This document shows positions 1 to 11,897 of a DNA stretch of 64,000 bases, one piece after another. The DNA lies in NCBI GenBank assembly GCA_028015205.1, contig CM051521.1, positions 128,534,614-128,598,613 on the forward strand, written 5' to 3'. This DNA comes from Mytilisepta virgata (Eukaryota; Mollusca; Bivalvia; Mytilida; Mytilidae). The notes under the pieces were generated by a model. It was not told the origin of the DNA. It did no database searches and was given only the letters and a program-made list of their open reading frames with translations. The position numbers and the translations under genes are program-made. How positions within the stretch are numbered: the first letter of the stretch is position 1; the number at the start of each line of letters is the position of its first letter.

Positions 1-307
1 ATGATTTGGGAAAATTTACAAAAATCTTTAAAATTATAAAGGTTTCAAGGGGCTGAGATTTCATAAAATTATCAAAATCTTAAGCTTTTTAGGGACAAAA
101 AAGGTAGGTCTCGTCCTATAAAATAAAGATGATATTTAGTTACCTTTTTAGAACCAAAAGATTAGATTAGCATGAATCTCTTTTCTGTAAAATTTAACAT
201 CATTATAGTTTAGTACATACAATATGAAATAACATATTCCACAATAACCAATAAAGGTATTGTATAATAAAAAAACTTGATTAAACAAAAATACAAAATA
301 TTTACCT

Positions 308-525
308 TTACAAATCACAACTGTTTCATGAGATGTTGGTTGTTTACAAAATACAACAAATCACAACCATTTCATGATATGTTGGTTGTTTACAAGAAAT
401 CACAATGGTTTCCTGAGATGTTGGTTGTTTACAATCTAAAACAAATCACAACCGTTTCATAAGATGTTGGTTTACAATCTACAATGAAATACAACCTTTA
501 ATGATTCTTGATATGTTGGTAGTTT
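308..525. repeat. Minisatellite, ~45-bp unit, about five copies
   Basis: Five imperfect units share the block AAATCACAAC, then TTTCATGA, then GATGTTGGTTGTTTACAA. Unit length drifts between about 40 and 46 bp and the last copies decay. It lies downstream of the 3' end of the minus-strand Ly6-like gene. No coding role is visible. Confidence 0.8.
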
Positions 526-799
526 TCTGTGAGATTTAAAGAGATTCAGATTTTGGTCATAACTGTCTTTTTGTTTGTTACTACAAGACACATGTTAAAC
601 TAAGATGTAACAATTAATGAAAACATTAGATTTTATATCACAGAAACATCAGTGATAATTTCCCCTTTACAGAATAGTGTGTTTTTGCATAGTTCTATTA
701 AATCTTGACATACTTGTATATCTCTTAGAAAAATATGAATTATTGTTCTGATTATGTACATAGATGTAATGGTATTTACAGTGAACACATCATTGAATG
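526..799. other. Non-coding stretch, probable 3' UTR of the Ly6-like gene
   Basis: AT-rich sequence directly downstream of the TAA stop of the minus-strand Ly6-like gene. I see no other gene and no clear canonical polyadenylation signal for the minus strand, so the transcript end is not placed. Confidence 0.4.
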
Positions 800-3700
800 T
801 TAATACTTCCTTAGCATCAGTGATATTGTAACAGCCATTATTATAGACAAAAATGTTCTTGTGTTCCAGAAAGTGGTAGCACTGTTACAATCATCAGAGG
901 AACATGTGTGTACGCAGGCTCTGTACATTCTGTCGTGGTCTGGATAGACAATGTCCTGACATCTATCACCCAGGTCTTTAGAACTACAGAATCGGTGTGT
1001 TCCAACAATACCTGTGGATATTAAAATAACTCAATATAAAAATGATATCTTTGACGACCAAAGAGAAAAATTTTGTGTAATGATGTAACCAAACTTTAAT
1101 ATGCAAATATTTATACTAAAGATGTAACCAACATAAAACATAATTGGATGCTTTATTTGATTTTCATATAAAATACTGATTCTTTCTTAATAATCTGGTT
1201 TTTTTGTCTTAATACAGGGCATATTGCCTGTTGATATATATGTTCCTACATGAATTTGATATTTCCTAAGCATCATATACTGTTTTACATCCTGCCTGTC
1301 AATTTTATTTCAAGTCCTTGGCTCTATAGTTCCAGTCTTACGGAATTATATATAAACCTATTGCAGTACGATATGTTTTATTTATTCTACAAATTTAAAA
1401 CTTTCTTTAACAGATGAAGAAATAAAATTTATATAAATTTGTATAACCTTTCAAAATGACTTTTGACATTACATGTGAATATGAATCTGGTTTCTATTGT
1501 AAACAGGATACACAAGAATAATGCAAATTATTCAGTTGTTAGTAAATCAGTATTCCATGTCATTATAGGGGGTCAAAATTACTGAAAAGAACACCTTACA
1601 TTAGATATACTTACCTCCCCATAATCCAGTGACCTTGACACAATACTGTGCTAAATATATAGTACAAGCCTGTGATTGGACTGGATTGTTCTTTATTTCA
1701 TGATCAAATTTCTCTCCACAATTATTATCTAATGTTGAATTACACTGGTAACAATTTAGTCCAGCAACTAAAATAGGAAAACTTACTTTAACTCTTTCAC
1801 ACATGCTTCATTGAAGTGTAGGGTCAAGAAATGTAATTTTAGCAATGACAATCATTTTGGTTCTGTGGTTAGGACAAATGAAGAAAAAAAAACTTTATGA
1901 ATATCCTTACATGTTGCTTCATATAATTTTCTTTAGTTATTTGCCTAGATGACCAATCAAAAAAAGAAACAAGAAGCTCCCAAGAGCCTGAATTGCCCAA
2001 CTGTTATATTTTGTGTAGATCTTGCATTAATGATTTTTTTTGCTATTTAATGTATGGTTGCTTGGGACTTTTTCAATGACCTTGACCCTTGACTTTCCAT
2101 TTCAGTTGTACAGCTACCATTTAATTTATTTCAAGTTATGCTCTAAACATCTGTGAGAATGTGTCAGACCATTATTTTTATTGATAATACATGTAACTGT
2201 TTACCTGTTAGTGTAAATAATTTTTTAAGGGTGAAAACACATATAAGGGGTCAGTTAACGATTTTGGTCATGTTGACTTATTTGTAGATCTTACTTAGCT
2301 GAAAATGTTTGATGATTACAGTTCGTCTTTATCTATAATATAATTCAAGATAATAACCATGCCAGCCATGTTTCTCGATGGACAAGAAAATAAAACACAA
2401 AATTTATACTAGATACCCAAAAGATCTTTCAGCCTAAGTTTTGCTGAAATTGATTCTGTGGTTTTAGAGAAGATTTTTGAAAGTTGACAAAGATAACAAA
2501 AAAATTGAGAAAAATTGTCTTTAAAGGGCAAAAACTCCTATAAGGGGTCAATTGACAATTATGGTGATGTTGACTTATTTGTAGATCTTACTTAGCTGAA
2601 CATTTTTGCTGTTTACAGTTTGTCTTTATCTATAATAATATTCAAGATAATAACCTAGAACAGCAAAATTTTGTTAAAATTAACAATTCAGGGGCAATAA
2701 CCAAACAAAGGGTTGACCGATTTGTCTGAAAATTTCATGGCAGGTAGATCTTGACTTGATGAACATTTTTACCCCTGTCAGTTTTGGTCTAATTGCTTTA
2801 GTGTTTGGGATATAAGCCAAATACTGCAGTTTACCCCCTATGTTCTATTTTTAGCCATGGCGGCCATGTATCTCCACGGACAAAAAAATAAAACAAAGTT
2901 TATTCTACATACCCTAAGGATCCTTTAGACAAAGTATGGCTAATATTGATTCAGTGGTTTCAGAGGAGAAGATCTTTGAAAAAGTCTACAATGGACGGAC
3001 GCCAAGTGATGGCAAAAGCTCACGTTCTTTTAGAACAGGTGAGCTAAAAAGAAAAGAGAAAGAATTTACAGTAGCAGCAATGTATGTTATCTGACCATGA
3101 GGAAAAAAAAATTTTTTTGGTTTGTTTAGGTGGGGTTTTATGCCTTTATCAGTACATTTTGCTATTTCATGGCTGCCAGTTTTTATTGATGGAGGAAGCC
3201 GGAGTTACCGGAGAGAACCATGACCTTCGGTACGAAAATTGTTAATCCTTGTCAATTAAGATTGGAGCCAAACACACCCGTCACAGGTGAGATTTGAAAA
3301 GGCTAGTGATCATTAGTAGTAATGATGAACTACCTAGACCACTCGGTGACCAAGGCCCTTAAAAAATAATAAAAAGTAATCTGTACTTAAGTTCAGTTCA
3401 CTAATAAAAATCACTTTCAAAAGATTTTTTTGTAAATTTGACCAAAATTAAAGTTTAACAGTGACTATATAAAATGTTTGTGAACAATTAAATTAATGTG
3501 ATTGCTAAACTTCTTGTAAAAGAATATTTCTAAGAACAATCAAAGTACCAGTTTTAGTTATTGCGATCTGTATACTCTCACATTTTTCCCAATGTTTAAA
3601 GCATTACCGGTACAATGATTTTCATAAATACATGTACAGTAAGTTGCACATAATGACGACCTGACCACTTTGCGATTATTTCTGTATTGTGTGGACCTGG

Positions 3701-5591
3701 GCCCCAAGTTCATGAATTAAAATATTTGTTAAACAAGAGGCTCAAGAGAATCGAGCCTGTATAGCTCACCTGACAATCCCACAATCAATCCATTTTATTT
3801 CAAGTGAAAATTGTAATGGACCTTCCATAGATGCTTCGTACCAAGTATCAATTAACTTGGCTATATGGTTTCAGAGAAGGAGATTTTTGAAATTTTGAAA
3901 TCAAAAATAAAAATTCATCATAGCTGCCATAATATTAGCTGTCTGACCGGGACAAAATATGCAAACTTTATAAAGGTCCCTCCACAGATGCTTCATACCA
4001 AGTTACAGGTTATTTGGCTTTGCAGGTTCAGAATTTTTATTGTTGAAATTTTGACCAATCAGGATAAAATACATCATGGCGGCCATATAAGTTCTTTTGA
4101 CGAACAAAATATTCAAAATGTATAAAGGTTCTTCCATGGATGCTTCATACCGAGTTTAAGCTTTAAGAGTTTAAGTTTCAGAGGAGAAGATTTTTGAAAT
4201 TTTGACCAATCAGAAATAAGAACACATTAGTTGTTCAACCAGAATGAAATATGCAAAGTTTATAAAGGTCCTTCCATAGATGCTTCACCCTAAGTTTCAG
4301 TTCATTTGGCCTTGGGGTTTCAGAGGAGAAGATCAAAATGTAAAAGATTGCAGACGGATGGACGATGGATGCCAAGTGATGACAAAAGCTCACTTGGCCC
4401 TTCGGGCCAGGTGAGCTAAAAAATAAGTGATCAGATTCAAATTAAAAATTTTAGAGATAGTTTGTTGATAAGATTTAGAAAATAAATCAATGTATCAACA
4501 ATTAAAATAAAGAATTGTCTTTCTTTCAGGAAATTCATCAAATATGGGACAGCAGAGTTTTTGGATTTAAATTTTTTTTTAATTGCTCTTGCTTTCCAGA
4601 TCAAATAAATATAAATATTTGGTTGCTTATCACTTTTTAAAAAAGTTGAACTTCTTATATTTTGAATTCCTCTGTGTTTAAACCTCATAGCATGATTCTT
4701 ACAACAAATATAGTAAGTATTTTCTTACATCAAATATAGTAAGTATTTGATTGTAAAACTAGAACTGTGAGGGACCTCACTGACTGCTTGCAATACCAGG
4801 AGTTGTGCTTACAAGCTTTAAAACGTGTAAAACCCTTAAGTTGGATTATCTCCCTTTGCAAGCATCCGGTGATAATTATATTGCTTCATGCACATCTACA
4901 TATGATGCCCAACCTTCATATTGTTTCATCACAATCCATTGAACGGTTTAGTAGTTGCACTTACAAGGTACAGACAGCCGGACGTGTTTCTAATTGTTCT
5001 GTTAATTTTGTTTGTTCATAATTTTCGATTTCAGTAATAGAACTTTATAAGAAAATATCTCTCTTACAGCAGGATATAAGTTAGCAATTCTACATTTTTT
5101 GTAGTTAACGCTAGGTGCAGCACTGGGTGGAAACAACAATAGTAAACATTATATCTGGTACCCAAGTCATCTATAGATAGGAGATAAATATTGTTTAACC
5201 CAGTTTTTAATAAATTCTGAGGAAACAGCTCTGTCTGGCATTAATTGGAATTGCTATAAAAGTGAAGGTGTACACTCGAACCGGCTCGTAAATGCGAGTC
5301 CACCTCACTGCTTTGTATACTACAAAGCAGTTGATTACTTTTTAACTGTATTTGATAAATAAATCAAGTTAGTCGATAAAAAAAAAACAATTATCTAATC
5401 TGCATTATTTATTATTTGCCGTATAACGAATCATGCCCATCAATGATTCATCTGATCTGGTTCAAAAGTTGTGAACCAGGCCTATTTACCACACCCAGAA
5501 ATTCAATAAATATAATTAATGAAATCTGTACATCCTTACCAACTGTAACAGAAGAAAGTAAAACGATGAGCAGATCCTGTAATTTTAACAT
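800..5591 (-). CDS. Ly6/uPAR-domain (quiver/sleepless-like) protein, complete, 3 exons
   Basis: The coding exons on the minus strand are 5591-5540, 1767-1615 and 1011-800. All introns are GT/AG (donors GTAAGG and GTAAGT) and both junctions are phase 1, giving 138 residues. Residues 1-19 form a signal peptide starting MLKLQDLLIVLLSS. The mature part opens with GLNCYQC, the usual first two cysteines of Ly6/uPAR domains. Ten cysteines in total and a closing DDCN match a three-finger domain. After it comes a hydrophobic tail (about residues 118-138), as expected for a GPI-anchor signal. In insects the quiver/sleepless group are GPI-anchored modulators of potassium channels and nicotinic receptors. 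That function is family knowledge, and the substrate here is unknown. Intron 1 (1768-5539) carries two A-family repeats. The start codon is the only ATG ahead of a signal peptide in the matching phase. Exon 1 is tiny, and an alternative first exon cannot be excluded. Confidence 0.87.
1967..3046 (-). repeat. Family A dispersed repeat, full-length, intronic
   Basis: Begins AAACAAGAAGCTCCCAAGAG and ends CAGGTGAGCTAAAAA. This is the reverse complement of the family's usual form, which starts AGCTCACCTGG and ends GAGCCTCTTG. Two internal near-copies of TTGACTTATTTGTAGATCTTAC (about 2273 and 2570) show partial internal duplication. It sits in intron 1 of the Ly6-like gene. No protein is encoded. 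Confidence 0.8.
3734..4417 (-). repeat. Family A dispersed repeat, shorter copy
   Basis: Begins ACAAGAGGCTCAAGAG and ends CCAGGTGAGCTAAA, with the family hairpin CACTTGGCCCTTCGGGCCAGGTG at its minus-strand head. The body is three diverged paragraphs, each containing a 'tataaaggtccttccatagatgcttc'-like sentence. It lies in the same intron as the 1967-3046 copy. Confidence 0.8.
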
Positions 5592-5693
5592 TATCGTGAT
5601 ATTTTCGTTTGGTTGTTTCTGAAGGAATAGGGAGGGAAACTAACAGGAAACCCGCTATAAATGGCCGATCACAATCTCATCGGTTACTAGAGA

Positions 5694-5757
5694 ACTCGGC
5701 CCATAACAAACTCGGACTATTACAAACAGGGACTATAACAATTCGGACCACAATTAT
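5694..5757. repeat. Four tandem 16-bp CGG-centred motifs
   Basis: Units start at 5694, 5710, 5726 and 5742 with exact 16-bp spacing. Examples are ACTCGGCCCATAACAA and ACTCGGACTATTACAA. The array lies about 100 bp upstream of the start codon of the minus-strand Ly6-like gene, in its 5' UTR or promoter. A further TTCGGCC lies at about 5794. No inverted partner array was found nearby. The unit length and CGG core resemble the arrays at 12737-12832 and 46036-46118. Confidence 0.75.
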
Positions 5758-6055
5758 TTATGAATAGAAATAAAGTTGAAAAATTCGGCCTACTCATGTT
5801 TTAACCGGATTTCTGCATTCATTCATATTGTTATGTTGGTTTTTTGTGTATGTATATAAATACAAATATATATTTTTTATTTCCAAATCAATTGGTCCTG
5901 AGAGGGCATTTCAATTACAATAAAACAGTATAAAGAAAAAGAAAAAAAACCGAAAAAAGAGACAATTAGACAATATGAATTGAATTAAATATGGCAAAAA
6001 AGTGTTGGAGAGAAGCTGGACTAAGTGAGATAACTCAATTTGTATAATCAGTATT

Positions 6056-6925
6056 ATGGCTTTTTGTCGAGCCTGTGACTTTAGTGATCCGGCGGCGGCG
6101 GTGGCGTTAACTAACTTCTTAAAAGCTTTATATTTTAGAAGGTGGAAGACCTGGATGCTTTATACTTTGTATATAGATGCCTTATGTTACGAAGTTTCCG
6201 TCTGTCATATGTACATTGTCCTTGACCTCATTTTCATGGTTCAGTGACTACTTGAAAAAAATTAAGATTTTTTGTAATGTTAATTTCTCTCTTATTATGA
6301 GTAATAGGATAACTATATTTGGTATGTGCGTACCTTACAAGGTCCTCATCCCCGTCAGACAGTTTTCAATTGACCTCGACCCCATTTCAAGGATCAGTGA
6401 ACAAGGTTAAGTTTTGGTGGTCAAGTCCATATCTCAGATACTATAAGCAACAGGTCTAGTATATTTGTTTTATGGAAGGATTGTAAGGTGTACATGTCCA
6501 ACTGGCAGGTGTCATCTGACCTTGACCTCCTTTTCATGGTTCAGTGGTTATAGTTAAGTTTTTGTGTTTTGGTCTGTTTTTTGAATACTGTATGCAATAG
6601 GTCTACTATATTTGGTGTATGGAAGGATTGTAAGGTGTACATGTCCAACTGGCAGGTGTCATCTGACCTTGACCTCATTTTCATGGTTCAGTTTTTGTGT
6701 TTTGACCTGTTTTCGAATACTGTATGCAATAGGTCTACTATTTTTGGTGTATGGAAGGATTGTAAGGTGTACATGTCCAACTGGCAGCTGTCATCTGACC
6801 TTGACCTCATTTTCATGGTTCAGTGGTTATAGTTAAGTTTTTGTGTTTTGGCCTGTTTTTCGAATACTGTATGCAATATGTCTGATAGCATTTACTTTCA
6901 TTAGAAATACACGACAGGCGAGACA
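6056..6925. repeat. Family B dispersed repeat with ~145-bp internal tandem units
   Basis: Starts near a GGCGGCGGCGG run and ends at ACATTTTTGTGTGTCCACTC. Inside, a unit of about 145 bp containing GACCTTGACCTCATTTTCAT and GTGTACATGTCCAACTGGCA recurs three to four times. It is homologous over its length to 17515-18367. The ORFs here are translations of the repeat and show no domain. Confidence 0.8.
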
Positions 6926-7241
6926 TTTTTGTGTGTCCACTCTTGTCCTTATATCATAGTTTAAATCTATATAATCACATAGTGGTGAAATAAAATTTAC
7001 ATCATCATTTACCATTATCCATATAAATAAATCATGTAATTCTCATGACCTCAAGTTAGGGTATCTTGAAAAAAGTTTATCTATAAAATCAATTCTATTA
7101 GTGTTATATATAGGACATTTGGGGAGGAAATGCAATTCATCCTCTACAGAATTACTGTGAACGAAAAGATCCTAATTTATAGGAAAGTTTTAATTTGAAT
7201 TAATATTTAAATTTATGAATATCTTTTAAAGAGTTAAATCC
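6926..7241. other. Intergenic, nothing recognised
   Basis: AT-rich sequence between repeat B and an inverted-repeat element. No splice-linked coding or RNA structure was seen. Confidence 0.4.
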
Positions 7242-7549
7242 AATCTAATTAAAAACCGATCTCTCATCGCTCCCGTTTTCTGATATGTCGCGTGGGAGAT
7301 CTAACGAAACCCCCTTTGAGGTCACATGTGAGTGAACTGGAACTTATGAATTTATAATGACATGCAAATGAGTTGACTTCCTATCAATAAGCCAATCAAA
7401 AAAGTTTATGAATTCTGGGGACTGACGATTTCTTCGTTAATAAAATGAGTCACATAATAAAATGTGACCTCAAAGCGGGTTTCGTTAGATCACCCACGCG
7501 ACATATCAGAAAACGGGAGCGATGAGAGATCGGTTTTTTTAATTAGATT
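7242..7549. mobile_element. MITE-like element with ~85-bp inverted arms
   Basis: The left arm (7242-7330) and right arm (7462-7549) are near-perfect reverse complements. They run from AATCTAATTAA through CTCTCATCGCTCCCGTTTTC and TTCGTTAGAT to GAGGTCACAT. The 130-bp centre has no ORF. This is the shape of a non-autonomous DNA element, and the superfamily is not assigned. Confidence 0.8.
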
Positions 7550-8143
7550 GAGTTAAATCGTAATAAAAAGCATATATCAGTTAACAAAACATTTGGTTGG
7601 TGTAATTTATTTGTATCTTCATTAACAAAACATTTACTCGGATTAATTTATTTTTTATCTATATATTTGAATACTTTTGAGTTTTTTAATATATAAAATA
7701 TATAAGGATAAGAAAGAAAGAAGTAGAAAATTTGTTCCACATTGGAAAATGTATAATTTAAAAGCTGTAGTATTTATTAATCCTTTAGTAAAGCTCTTCA
7801 AACATGTCAAACGAACATTTTTTCTTCTTTTTCAGTTTAGCTTGCAAAAAAAAATAGCATACAATGAAATATGTAACTGTATAAGAGAACACGAAATTAA
7901 ATGATCGGAACATACTATATAATGATTACATTTATTATACTTTTGTGTAAAAAAAATGCAAGCTTTTTATTGGTCAATTTAATTGTGGGTAACATTCTAA
8001 TCTAACACATGCCTCAGCAGCATGTAAGATTTTTTTCAATGTTACCCTCTGGTGCTTTGTGAAAAAATTGGCGATTTTCTCCCTGTACTAGACTGCAGAC
8101 ACATTATAAAACACATTTAAAATATCTGTATCTATGAGGAACT
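7550..8143. other. Intergenic AT-rich, nothing recognised
   Basis: Contains a repeated ATTAACAAAACATTT-like phrase (about 7580 and 7622) and no convincing gene. The 75-codon ORF at 7677-7904 is A/T-driven and lacks any domain. Confidence 0.4.
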
Positions 8144-8278
8144 AGAGTGAGTTATCTTTTCCTAACCAATGTAGGTAAGGGAGATAATTAAATTCTCTCC
8201 CTTTTGTCCTGAGGCTAAAAGGGAGACAAATTTATGATCTCCCTTACCTACATTGCTTAGGAAAAGATAACTCACTCT
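8144..8278. mobile_element. Short inverted-repeat element (135 bp)
   Basis: Arms of about 41 bp face each other: 8144 AGAGTGAGTTATCTTTTCCT onward, and its reverse complement ending at 8278. Between them a second, inner inverted repeat (CTCCCTTTTG / CTAAAAGGGAG) makes the whole unit able to fold into one long hairpin. No coding content. Confidence 0.75.
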
Positions 8279-8431
8279 GGTTTCTCATTGTAGAGTGGAT
8301 GTATTGTGATACATGTAGCAATAATTCACATGTGCAATCATGGAACTACTATTTTAGATAGAGCAAATGAACCAAAAATGTAAAAATGCAGTTCTGAACT
8401 TAAATAAAATATATAGCAGATGTCTGACAGT

Positions 8432-8485
8432 GATAGAGCAGATTGTTACCCTCTAAAAACGGCCTCGGTAACAATCTGCTCTATC
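8432..8485. repeat. Perfect 19-bp hairpin arms
   Basis: GATAGAGCAGATTGTTACC (8432-8450) is exactly the reverse complement of 8467-8485, with a 16-base loop. It is probably a minimal inverted-repeat element or the remains of one. Confidence 0.75.
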
Positions 8486-8764
8486 GCCCTGTAAGTCATG
8501 TGTTATTTATATAATATAACACAACTTATTAATATATATAAAATTCCAGCTACTGATGTAAGCATTTGACAGCCTTTTACTGCACTGAGAAATTTTACTG
8601 CCCATTGTAGTAGCGGCTTTTTCCCAATAGGTTGTACAATTTAATAAACTTAAACAGGGGGTATAGTGATTCATCTGCATATTCTTATCGACCAAAAATA
8701 CGCGAAGTGGCTCCTCGGGGGTATATACTTCTAAAAATAGATTTTAAGTCCGCCTTAAAAAACA

Positions 8765-10610
8765 GGAGGTGATTTATCCTATTGAACTTACTTTGAATAA
8801 ATCTAATACTAACAATGAACACTGAGCTTTCCTTGATGTTGATATCTATATCTCTAACGGGAAGCTTAATACAGTCGATTCCACTTATTAGCAAACCTGT
8901 TAATTGCAAAATTCTGTTAATTGCAAAATAAGTTCAAACACCAATCCATTTCCCATTTAGTCAATGTTAAAAAGATTTGTTAATTGCAAAGCAGTTCATA
9001 GCAAATTCCTGTTAATTGCAAAGAAAATTTTTGCACAAATGTGTAAAAGTTGCATTTATTTGCAAATCTCTGCAATATAAGTTGAAAACTTTTCGTTACT
9101 GAACAGTTCTATCCTTCATGCACGCTTATTTTTTGGATGTTTTCATTATTTCAATAAAAATTGTTTTCAATTGTTTGTCTATTTTTTTTCTTAAAACTTT
9201 AATTGAAGAAAGTATTAATCCTTGTGCCCCAAGATCAAACAAATTATTGAAAAAAATTGTCAACCATTTTGTCAACAACTCCTAAATAATCAGCAGTTAT
9301 GAGTTCAGAAAAAAATTAATCATGAACTTAATAGATCAAAGTTACATTTTCTGAACACCAATTAGTGTTTTTAAAACAACTTAAAATGAAGTAAACAAAT
9401 CTGATATAAATACTAATTTATGAAAAGGGCAACAGACTTTGGCTTAATAATATACGAGAATAGCAGAATGGCCATTTACCTATTTTTATCTATAAAGTAT
9501 ATGTAAAACCCAAAGAAAACAATTCTGTTGATAGATGGTTGTCATCTGTTTGGTACTTCCTGTCCGGGAAGCTTTTCTGTTAATTGCAAATTTTTCTGAC
9601 AAACAGACTTTGCAATTAAGAGGAATCTACTGTACTAAAATTTACGATAAGAGAGATGATTTTTCATTTCCTTTTGTTAATTATCCATTTTAAGATGGCG
9701 ACGTTCCCTTGACACCATCGTATGGTGTTTATATATCTCAACTAGTTCGATTCGCTCGCGTATGTAAAAACGCATTTGATTTTAACGAAAAAAATCTCTG
9801 TATTACTGAAAAATTATTACACCAGGGATTTCAATATCACAAACTTGTCAAAACCTGTACTTAATTTTATCATCGGTATAAGGACCTCATTCGTGAATAT
9901 AAATCAACGTGCACGCATCTTATATGTTCAGGTATTTCACATCCCATCTTTTATGGTAATATTCTATACAAAGCACAAAAATGTCGCCATTCACTTGAAA
10001 AGCTAACCAAACCTTTAAACAGGCTTATCCACAAGGGATATAGTTACGATGCTGTTGTCAAGTCATTAAAAACGGGAGGGATTGTGGGTTATTTTCTAAA
10101 TGATACAGACATAATCTTTCGATCAGTTTAATTGAGGATGTCAGTAACTGCTAGTAGTCCTTTGTTAATATATATTGATCATTGTCATTTCGCTTAGTTT
10201 CTTTTGTTACCTTTTAAACATCGGACTCGGACATATTTTGAACTGAGTTTTACTGTGTGTATCGCTGTGTGTTTGTTTATTCCACATTGGCTAGAGGTAT
10301 AGGGGAAGGCTTGAGATATCACAAAACATGTTTAACCCCGCCGCATTTTTGCGCTTGTCCCAAGTCAGGAACTTCTAGCCTTTGTTAGTCTTGTATGTTT
10401 TTTTTTATTTTGGTTCATTTGTACGATTTGGAGTTTGCAGTGTACCGTCCATTTTGCTGAACTCGTATACATTATTGTTTAGGGGCCTGCTGAAGCCCGT
10501 GCGGGATTTTCTCGCTGCGTTGAAGACGTATTGGTAGCCTTGAGCTGTTTTCTGCTCTTTGGTCGGGTTGTTGTCTCTTTGACACATTCCCCGTTTCCAT
10601 TCTCTATTCT
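8765..10610 (+). mobile_element. Decayed reverse-transcriptase retroelement 3' half
   Basis: Conceptual translation gives pieces of a reverse transcriptase C-terminal region. An IYPIEL / FLDVDIYISNGKL segment lies at about 8772-8870, followed after an insertion by YDKRDD and YGVYISQLVRFAR (about 9643-9760) and a further stretch to about 10070. Several in-frame stops (for example in the GAACACTGAGCT context near 8820 and at about 9694) show it is dead. Downstream, 10130-10610 is the long non-coding tail I associate with this family in mussels, ending near TTTGACACATTCCCCGTTTC. The class (Penelope-like or other) is not settled from sequence alone. Confidence 0.75.
8872..9632. mobile_element. 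mariner/pogo-like non-autonomous element inserted in the RT relic
   Basis: The termini are imperfect inverted repeats, CAGTCGATTCCACTTATTAG and the reverse complement of CTTAAGAGGAATCTACTG-like sequence. They are flanked on both sides by TA (8870-8871 and 9633-9634), the target signature of Tc1/mariner elements. Removing the 761 bp plus one TA makes the reverse-transcriptase frame continuous across the site, so both boundaries are firm. The motif GTTAATTGCAAA occurs at least five times inside, mostly near the ends. No transposase ORF is present. Confidence 0.85.
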
Positions 10611-11559
10611 ATTCTTTGATGTTAAAATAAAAGTATATAAAACCCGGAAAAGGGGGGGGGGGGTAACTCCCCTTAATCATCTGTACATATATAGGCTCGT
10701 CCCCGGAAAAAATTAACCCACAAAAAAATGTAATAAAATTCAAATTTACAGTAGTTTGTTGTATTATTTTCTTTCAAATTTTGTTCATTTAATTTCTTCT
10801 TCAATTGTCCAAAATATGACCTGTTAAGACAGAGTTGCTTCAACAATATCATCGAAATACAACCAAATATAAATAATTATCCACCCAAACTATAACTCAT
10901 TTCATCTCGTAATTTTGTGAAAAATTTTGATTTAGAACTGAATGGGTAATGTTCAATTTTGACAAGACTGCTGTCTGATTGGATATAACGTGTAAAAAAT
11001 ATATAAAAAAAATGCTTAAAAAATTATTATTCTAGAAATTTGAAACTAGAACCGTAAAACTGATTAATTTTCACCTCGGATATGTTTGATTAAACATCAC
11101 AACACTCTACAACGTGGGGTATCGGTTCCCTTCGACCTATACTAATTAAGAAGGTCCGTTCGCCCTATTTCAAATATGGAATAAGTACTACAGATATATA
11201 AAAAATTAAAATTTATATGTTAAATTTTACATTATATTTGAATACTCTATGAAAAATATACAGCTATTTAATTATCTTATGATTTTTTTATTAATCAATT
11301 AGATTTCAGTAATTATTAATATCAATTGGCAGTTTGAAGATTAAAAGTAACATTGATCTATATATTAAGATGTTGTTATTATGAAGTATTCTTTCAGATG
11401 ATTAATAACTGAACAAGAAAATAAAGATTTAAACCGGCAGAAATGGATTACCATCATTACCGTGACTCCTGATTGGTTTCTTTTATTATTCATGTGTATG
11501 ATAATGCTTCCAAAATATCCCATTTAGAATTGACCATTAAATGATTTGTAATTATGTAA
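10611..11559. other. Intergenic, nothing recognised
   Basis: Contains a G run at about 10651-10663 and otherwise AT-rich unique-looking sequence. No exon with supported splice phase was seen. Confidence 0.4.
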
Positions 11560-11664
11560 TAGTTATCCCACAAGGACGCGGTGTGTCTGTATAAGATCAT
11601 CCCGAGGGCCGGAGGCCCGAGGGATGATCTTATACAGACACACCAAGTCCGAGTGGGATAACTA
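11560..11664. mobile_element. 105-bp palindromic inverted-repeat element
   Basis: TAGTTATCCCAC at the left and GTGGGATAACTA at the right are exact inverses. The inner arms GTGTGTCTGTATAAGATCAT and the matching reverse complement flank a GC-rich centre GGGCCGGAGGCCC that is itself palindromic. It is a foldback MITE or hairpin. Confidence 0.75.
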
Positions 11665-11897
11665 TTTTACATCCAAGCTCAAATAAATAAAAACAATAAA
11701 CACTTTTTAAATACATCTTTTTGCAATAAATGCGTTGTTCACTCTATTTTTTTTAATGGAACATTACGTTTTGATAGTTTATCCCTCAACATACCCCATT
11801 TCTTGTCCTTGCGAGTTTGTAGTATGGGTGAACACATCTCACCATTCGATGTTAGAAATTAAACGGATTTGTTTTACTCGTATACATCTCAAATGAC

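Noticed and set aside
6569..6836. Paired 87- and 74-codon ORFs
   Set aside because: Two frames of the same internal tandem unit of repeat family B.
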